Below, piece after piece: positions 60,399 to 64,000 of a stretch of 64,000 nucleotides of DNA. Source of the DNA: Tectiglobus sp965247245 (GTDB lineage Bacteria; Pseudomonadota; Alphaproteobacteria; Rhizobiales; Hyphomicrobiaceae); NCBI GenBank assembly GCA_965247245.1, contig CBDFGV010000003.1, positions 1,550,001 through 1,614,000 on the forward strand. Reading direction: 5' to 3'. Position numbers and translations under genes: made by a program. Every line of letters starts with the position of its first letter. Position 1 is the first letter of the stretch. A model generated the notes under the pieces. The model saw only the letters and a list, made by a program, of their open reading frames with translations. It made no database searches and was not told the origin of the DNA.

Positions 60399-61337
60399 CT
60401 AGTGGACCACCGGTCCCTTCAACAAAGTCCGGCGATCAACGGACTCGATCAAGACATCGAACGACTTGCCTTCGCGGTGGATCTGCAACGGCACCTCAAC
60501 GCCAGCCGGGCCAAGGGACCAAATCATCCGGAAGAAAGCCGCTAGTTCGGTGACCTCCTCACCATCGACAGACAGAATAATGTCACCGACGTTGAGATCG
60601 GTGTCATCGGCCGGTCCGCCATTGGCAATGCCTGCTACGACGATATTGTCACCCACATCCGCTGCGTAGAGACCGATCCAGGGTCGAGGATCCTCAGACC
60701 GTTTCCCGATCGTCCTGAGATCCTGCAAAATCGGCTTCAGAAGATTGATCGGCACAACCATGTTCAGGTCGACGTTTTCTCCCTCGACCTCCGCATGCTG
60801 CACCTGAAGAGAGCCGATCCCAATCAGCTCGCCGGCCTGATTGACGACCGCCGTCCCACCCCAATGCTTGTGCGCAGGAGCCGTGAAAATCGCTTCATCC
60901 AGAACATATTCCCAGTAACCGGCAAATTCCTGCTTGGCGACGATGCTTGCAGCAATGGAATGTTGTATTCCGCCATGACCGCAAACAATGACGTTCTCGC
61001 CGATACGGGAACGGTCGGAGTCGCCGATGGTCAAGCCTTGCTGCTTGAGACGTGCCAACGCCTGGATCAGCCCGAAGCCGCTTTCCTGATCATAGCCCAG
61101 GACATGACCCTGAACGGTCGAGCCATCTGCCAGACTGAGCCAGATGGTTTCCGCCTCTGTTACCAGATAACCGATCGTCAGGATAAGCCCATCACCAATG
61201 ATGACCCCATTACCGCTGCGCTCGGTTCCGAGAACATCGGCGGTCATAGCATCTTCGGGAATGGTCGACGTAATGCCAACCATCGCGGACATCGCCCGCT
61301 CAACATCAAACTCGTAGTCCTCTGGCCTCGGTACCAT
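60399..61337 (-). CDS. HtrA/DegP-like protein lacking all catalytic residues (pseudoprotease) with PDZ domain
   Basis: A 312-residue protein with a trypsin-like domain (about 15-205) and one PDZ domain (about 217-300). The fold markers are clear: GNGVIIGDGLILTIGYLV, LGYDQESGFGLIQA and HKHWGGTAVVNQAGELIGIGS. At the three active positions of HtrA (H in TNxHVV, D in xDLAL, S in GNSGG) this protein has Tyr57, Gly87 and Trp159. It cannot be a serine protease in the usual way. There is no signal peptide, so it may be cytosolic. A TTG at 61340 is a possible earlier start. Confidence 0.8.
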   Translation of the reverse strand: MVPRPEDYEFDVERAMSAMVGITSTIPEDAMTADVLGTERSGNGVIIGDGLILTIGYLVTEAETIWLSLADGSTVQGHVLGYDQESGFGLIQALARLKQQGLTIGDSDRSRIGENVIVCGHGGIQHSIAASIVAKQEFAGYWEYVLDEAIFTAPAHKHWGGTAVVNQAGELIGIGSLQVQHAEVEGENVDLNMVVPINLLKPILQDLRTIGKRSEDPRPWIGLYAADVGDNIVVAGIANGGPADDTDLNVGDIILSVDGEEVTELAAFFRMIWSLGPAGVEVPLQIHREGKSFDVLIESVDRRTLLKGPVVH

Positions 61338-61741
61338 CAAGCCAAATCCCTGAACCGCTAAGCGGAAACCATGAAAGGCGCCGCAACGTTTTGCCCGGCG
61401 CTCGATCCCTTTAACCTAATGCTACTGGATCAAACAAGAATTTGCCAGCAGACGAAACACTTTCAACGCGCATTGCTAAAGTAAGGCAAACTTCGCGACA
61501 AGGACGCATATCGCCCTGTTGATCGGGTATTTTTACGGCAAAGCATTGCGTCATTCGGTCCGGACGGTCAAATTGTCTGAAACAATCTGGAAGGATTAGG
61601 CATGCGCGCGGCTGATCTAACGGAAATCAACAAGCCATTGGAATGATTAATATTCTAGCACAGAGAGCCGGAAGGCTCGAGTTTGATACAGGACCACACC
61701 AGCAACGACATCATCGTCATTGACCAAAAGGAACATCACAG
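61338..61741. other. Intergenic region with no gene I can support
   Basis: About 400 bases between the divergent HtrA-like and EthD-fold genes. It contains the promoters for both. A weak inverted repeat ATTGT-CTGAA-ACAAT lies near 61573, and the GCGCCG/CGGCGC pair near 61380-61405 may form a leader hairpin for the HtrA-like transcript. No tRNA, small RNA or conserved ORF was found by eye. Confidence 0.4.
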
Positions 61742-62059
61742 ATGAAGGGGAAAGGCATATTCATGGTCCGGGCGGTAATCGCCAACCCAGATGACCGGCC
61801 GGGCTTCGATGAATGGTATGAGAAGGAGCACCTACCAGATGCCCTGAAGGCATTCGGTTGTGACCGGGCCTGGCGCAGCTGGAGCAAGTCGGATGAGTCA
61901 GTCCATATTGCATTTTATGAGTTCCCCAATGTGGCCACGACGGAGAGCTCAACGGCAGCAGCCGTTTCGGATCTTGTTGCCGAGTTCGATCGGGTCTGGG
62001 GAGACAAGGTCACGCGCACGCGCGAGGTTCTCGACGTAGTCGGAGAAATCTCAAGTTAA
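61742..62059 (+). CDS. EthD/dimeric alpha-beta-barrel family protein
   Basis: A 105-residue protein with the ferredoxin-like dimeric barrel pattern: KGIFMVRAVIANPDDRPGFDEWYEKEHLPDALKAFG, in which the WYEKEHLPD stretch is diagnostic for the DUF4286/EthD-like group, followed by RAWRSWSKSDESVHIAFYEFPN. AAGGA precedes the ATG. These proteins often accompany catabolic or polyketide-type genes; no specific role can be assigned. It is 41 bases upstream of the DHA2 transporter and likely co-transcribed. Confidence 0.78.
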   Translation: MKGKGIFMVRAVIANPDDRPGFDEWYEKEHLPDALKAFGCDRAWRSWSKSDESVHIAFYEFPNVATTESSTAAAVSDLVAEFDRVWGDKVTRTREVLDVVGEISS

Positions 62060-62100
62060 TTGCAGATCGCAATCCAGCGGATTGGGCGTCATGAAACAGA

Positions 62101-63609
62101 ATGAGTGATGATGCTGTCTACAAGCTGACCGTGTTTCAGCGGGCGATGATCCTTATCTTTGTCACGCTCGGCACGATCATCTACGCATCATCCATTCTGA
62201 TCGCCTCGGCCCTATTGCCCAAGTTGCAGGGCGCCCTTGCCGCAACCCAGGATGAAATATCCTGGACAATGACATTCAACATTATTGCGACGGCCGTTGT
62301 CACACCGATGACCGGTTGGATTGCCGACCGCTTCGGGCGGCGCAACACCATGGTCTGGTGTTCAGCAGCATTTGCCGCCTCAACCTTTCTCTGCGGCACC
62401 GCATCTTCGCTGGAAGAGCTGATACTGTGGCGCATCGTTCAGGGCGCCGCCGGTGCCCCTTTGGTTCCGCTCGGACAAACGCTTTTGCTGGACTCCAATC
62501 CCTCACGGCACCATGGGCTTGTGACGGCTATCTTTGGTATGGCCAATGTCATCGGCCCCGTACTTGGGCCCACGATCGGCGGCGAGATATCCGAGATTTA
62601 TGGCTGGCAATGGGGCTTCTGGATGATGGTCCCCGTCGCAGTGCTCACTGCGGTCGGTTTCCAGTTCGTTATTCCAAAACGCATCTCGCGCGAAAGCAGC
62701 AGTCTCGACTGGAGCGGCTTTGTTACACTTTCCATTGCCATTGCCGGAGCACAGTTCGTCTTCTCGCGCGGTCAGCGCCTCGACTGGTTTCAATCCACCG
62801 AAATCGTCGTTGTGACCTTTCTCGCAGCCATCACCTTCTACATGTTTGTTGCCCATTGCCTGACCGCCAAGAAACCGTTCATCCGCCTGTTCCTCCTGAA
62901 GGATCGCAATTACGCCCTCGGTCTGATCCTTGTGTTCTTCTACGGCATGTTGAACTTTGCCCCGGTGGTCTTACTGCCACCGCTTCTCCAGAACCATGCC
63001 AGCTACACGGACTCGGCAATCGGGATCTTCATCGGTTGGCGCGGCATCGGGACGGCCATAGGTTTCTTCGCAGCCATGATTGCCGGCCGCGTCGATCCCC
63101 GCATCATGATGATGGTTGGCTTCGGCCTGCAGTCCTACGGCGGCTATCAGATGATGCAGTATGATCTCAACGTGGATCAGTCGCTTTTGGCGCTCCACAC
63201 GGTCATACAGGGCGCTGGCATCGGTCTCGCTTGGGTACCCATCACAGTCGTGACCTTCGCGACACTGGCACCGGAGTATCGTGCAGAAGCCATGGGAATG
63301 TTCCATCTGCTGCGCAATTTTGGCTCCAGCCTTTTCATTTCGATCGCCGTTGCCGAGATTGTCCGATCATCAGGCGCCAATTATGCGCGCATGACGGAGA
63401 TCATCTCGCCGTTCAATAAGGTCTGGAACATGCCGTTCGCGACAGGCGCCTGGACAATTGAGTCGCTCGAAGGCATGGCGCGCGTTGCCGGTGAAATCGC
63501 ACGCCAATCCGCCATGATCGGCTACGTCAACGCCTTCACGTTGTACACGCTTGTAGCCGCGGCCGGCATCCCAATCTGTCTGTTCGCTCGCATGCCGCGC
63601 AAAGCCTGA
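62101..63609 (+). CDS. DHA2-family MFS transporter (EmrB/QacA-like, 14 TM)
   Basis: A 502-residue protein with 14 predicted helices. Early segments SSILIASALLPKLQGALAATQDEISWTMTFNIIATAVVTPMTGWIADRFGRRNTM and RIVQGAAGAPLVPLGQTLLLDSNPSRHHGLVTAIFGMANVIGPVLGPTIGGEISEIYGW (motif C with GPxLGPxxGG) mark a proton-driven drug or metabolite exporter. No membrane-fusion (EmrA/HlyD) gene is adjacent in the window. It follows the EthD-fold gene on the same strand. Confidence 0.9.
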   Translation: MSDDAVYKLTVFQRAMILIFVTLGTIIYASSILIASALLPKLQGALAATQDEISWTMTFNIIATAVVTPMTGWIADRFGRRNTMVWCSAAFAASTFLCGTASSLEELILWRIVQGAAGAPLVPLGQTLLLDSNPSRHHGLVTAIFGMANVIGPVLGPTIGGEISEIYGWQWGFWMMVPVAVLTAVGFQFVIPKRISRESSSLDWSGFVTLSIAIAGAQFVFSRGQRLDWFQSTEIVVVTFLAAITFYMFVAHCLTAKKPFIRLFLLKDRNYALGLILVFFYGMLNFAPVVLLPPLLQNHASYTDSAIGIFIGWRGIGTAIGFFAAMIAGRVDPRIMMMVGFGLQSYGGYQMMQYDLNVDQSLLALHTVIQGAGIGLAWVPITVVTFATLAPEYRAEAMGMFHLLRNFGSSLFISIAVAEIVRSSGANYARMTEIISPFNKVWNMPFATGAWTIESLEGMARVAGEIARQSAMIGYVNAFTLYTLVAAAGIPICLFARMPRKA

Positions 63610-63621
63610 AGCAGACCTGCC

Positions 63622-64000
63622 TTATTCGGATCGCAGCTTCGGATCGAACTCGTCGCGCAACGCATCACCAAACATATTGGCACCAAACACGGCGAGACTG
63701 ATGGCAACGCCAGGCCAGATCGCAACCCAGGGTGCGCTTTCAATGAACTCTTCAGCCCCGCTCCGCAGCATCAATCCCCACGCCGGCGTCGGTTCCTGCA
63801 CACCAAGTCCGAGGAACGACAGGGACGCCTCGGCAAGAATTGCCTGGCCAACCGCGGCCGTCACGACAACCAGAAATGGTGCCATGACATTCGGGACGAT
63901 ATGGCGGAAAATTATGCGCGCCGTCGAGTAGCCGTTGGCTCGGGCGGCATCGATATAGGGAATCTCTCGGATTGAAAGCGCGCTGGAGCGCACAATCCGG
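63622..64000 (-). CDS. ABC transporter permease, dipeptide/oligopeptide type (5' end cut by window)
   Basis: The C-terminal 125 residues of a DppC/OppC-type inner membrane permease; the beginning lies beyond base 64000. The EAA loop reads IPYIDAARANGYSTARIIFRHIVPNVMAPFLVV, and the last helix carries LAEASLSFLGLGVQEPTPAWGLML and PGVAISLAVFGANMFGDALRDEFDPKLR, all typical of this family. It would import peptides, nickel or similar substrates. Convergent with the DHA2 transporter. Confidence 0.92.
   Translation of the reverse strand, partial: RIVRSSALSIREIPYIDAARANGYSTARIIFRHIVPNVMAPFLVVVTAAVGQAILAEASLSFLGLGVQEPTPAWGLMLRSGAEEFIESAPWVAIWPGVAISLAVFGANMFGDALRDEFDPKLRSE

Noticed and set aside
1..64000. 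Genomic island, prophage or integrative element
   Set aside because: No integrase, transposase, tRNA-end repeat or phage gene was seen; the accessory genes look like ordinary chromosomal catabolic clusters.

Overview
The window is a dense, mid-GC bacterial chromosome segment with no tRNA, rRNA, CRISPR array, prophage or insertion sequence that I could see. The organism is most probably an alphaproteobacterium of the order Hyphomicrobiales (Rhizobiales). The main reason is the block at 20.8-38.8 kb: type-II peroxiredoxin, DsbD-N-domain protein, YqgE, GGDEF/EAL protein, RimJ-like acetyltransferase, M16 peptidase, thrC, SURF1, DUF983, ctaE, ctaG, a coxF-like small ORF, ctaB, ctaD, ctaC, IalB-family protein and a phasin. 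This order is familiar from that group. The rest is a patchwork of small-molecule catabolism and transport genes typical of a metabolically versatile, perhaps marine, heterotroph. The genus cannot be assigned from the sequence.

Layout. 0-3.2 kb: MFS transporter (cut by the window edge), enolase-superfamily enzyme and VOC protein on the minus strand, divergent from soxR, with a near-perfect SoxR operator inside a 19-bp-spacer promoter that points at the VOC gene. 3.2-8.7 kb: small stress and accessory genes (DUF2461, TfoX-N, GST, SRPBCC, a secreted Cys-rich protein, DUF1801, PhyH dioxygenase, class-I glutamine amidotransferase-like hydrolase). 8.7-13.3 kb: a manganese/iron ABC importer of the SitABCD/MntABCD type, divergent from mntR, with two inverted repeats between them; one permease carries a C-terminal winged-helix-like extension. 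13.3-16.4 kb: NIPSNAP protein and amidase, divergent from a plant-like SABATH carboxyl methyltransferase. 16.4-19.8 kb: a tightly coupled three-gene operon (divergent M19 dipeptidase-like protein, an unrecognised 569-residue protein, DUF3726 protein) of unknown function.

19.9-38.9 kb is the conserved aa3-oxidase and housekeeping block. 38.9-45.6 kb holds the ATP-dependent DNA ligase and its usual MBL exonuclease partner, here separated by about 4 kb of unrelated genes (secreted Cys protein, NIPSNAP, ilvE-like aminotransferase, TTC38-like protein, Lrp regulator). 45.7-47.4 kb: an orphan BcsS-like outer-membrane protein and a tandem universal stress protein.

47.4-64 kb is catabolic and transport territory: MFS transporter with aminotransferase; an HpsN/HisD-like dehydrogenase with two SDRs (reminiscent of dihydroxypropanesulfonate oxidation genes), preceded by a 17-bp tandem repeat that builds an operator-like half-site array; a LeuB paralogue; a CitE-like CoA lyase followed by a HpaB/4-hydroxybutyryl-CoA-dehydratase family protein and a HAD dehalogenase-like protein; EamA and AbrB transporters; an HtrA-like protein with all three catalytic residues replaced; an EthD-fold protein with a 14-TM DHA2 exporter; and the end of an oligopeptide-type ABC permease cut by the window edge. 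The best candidates for undescribed biology are the M19-like/569-aa/DUF3726 operon, the HtrA pseudoprotease, the bacterial SABATH methyltransferase next to an amidase, and the CoA-lyase/HpaB-family cluster.
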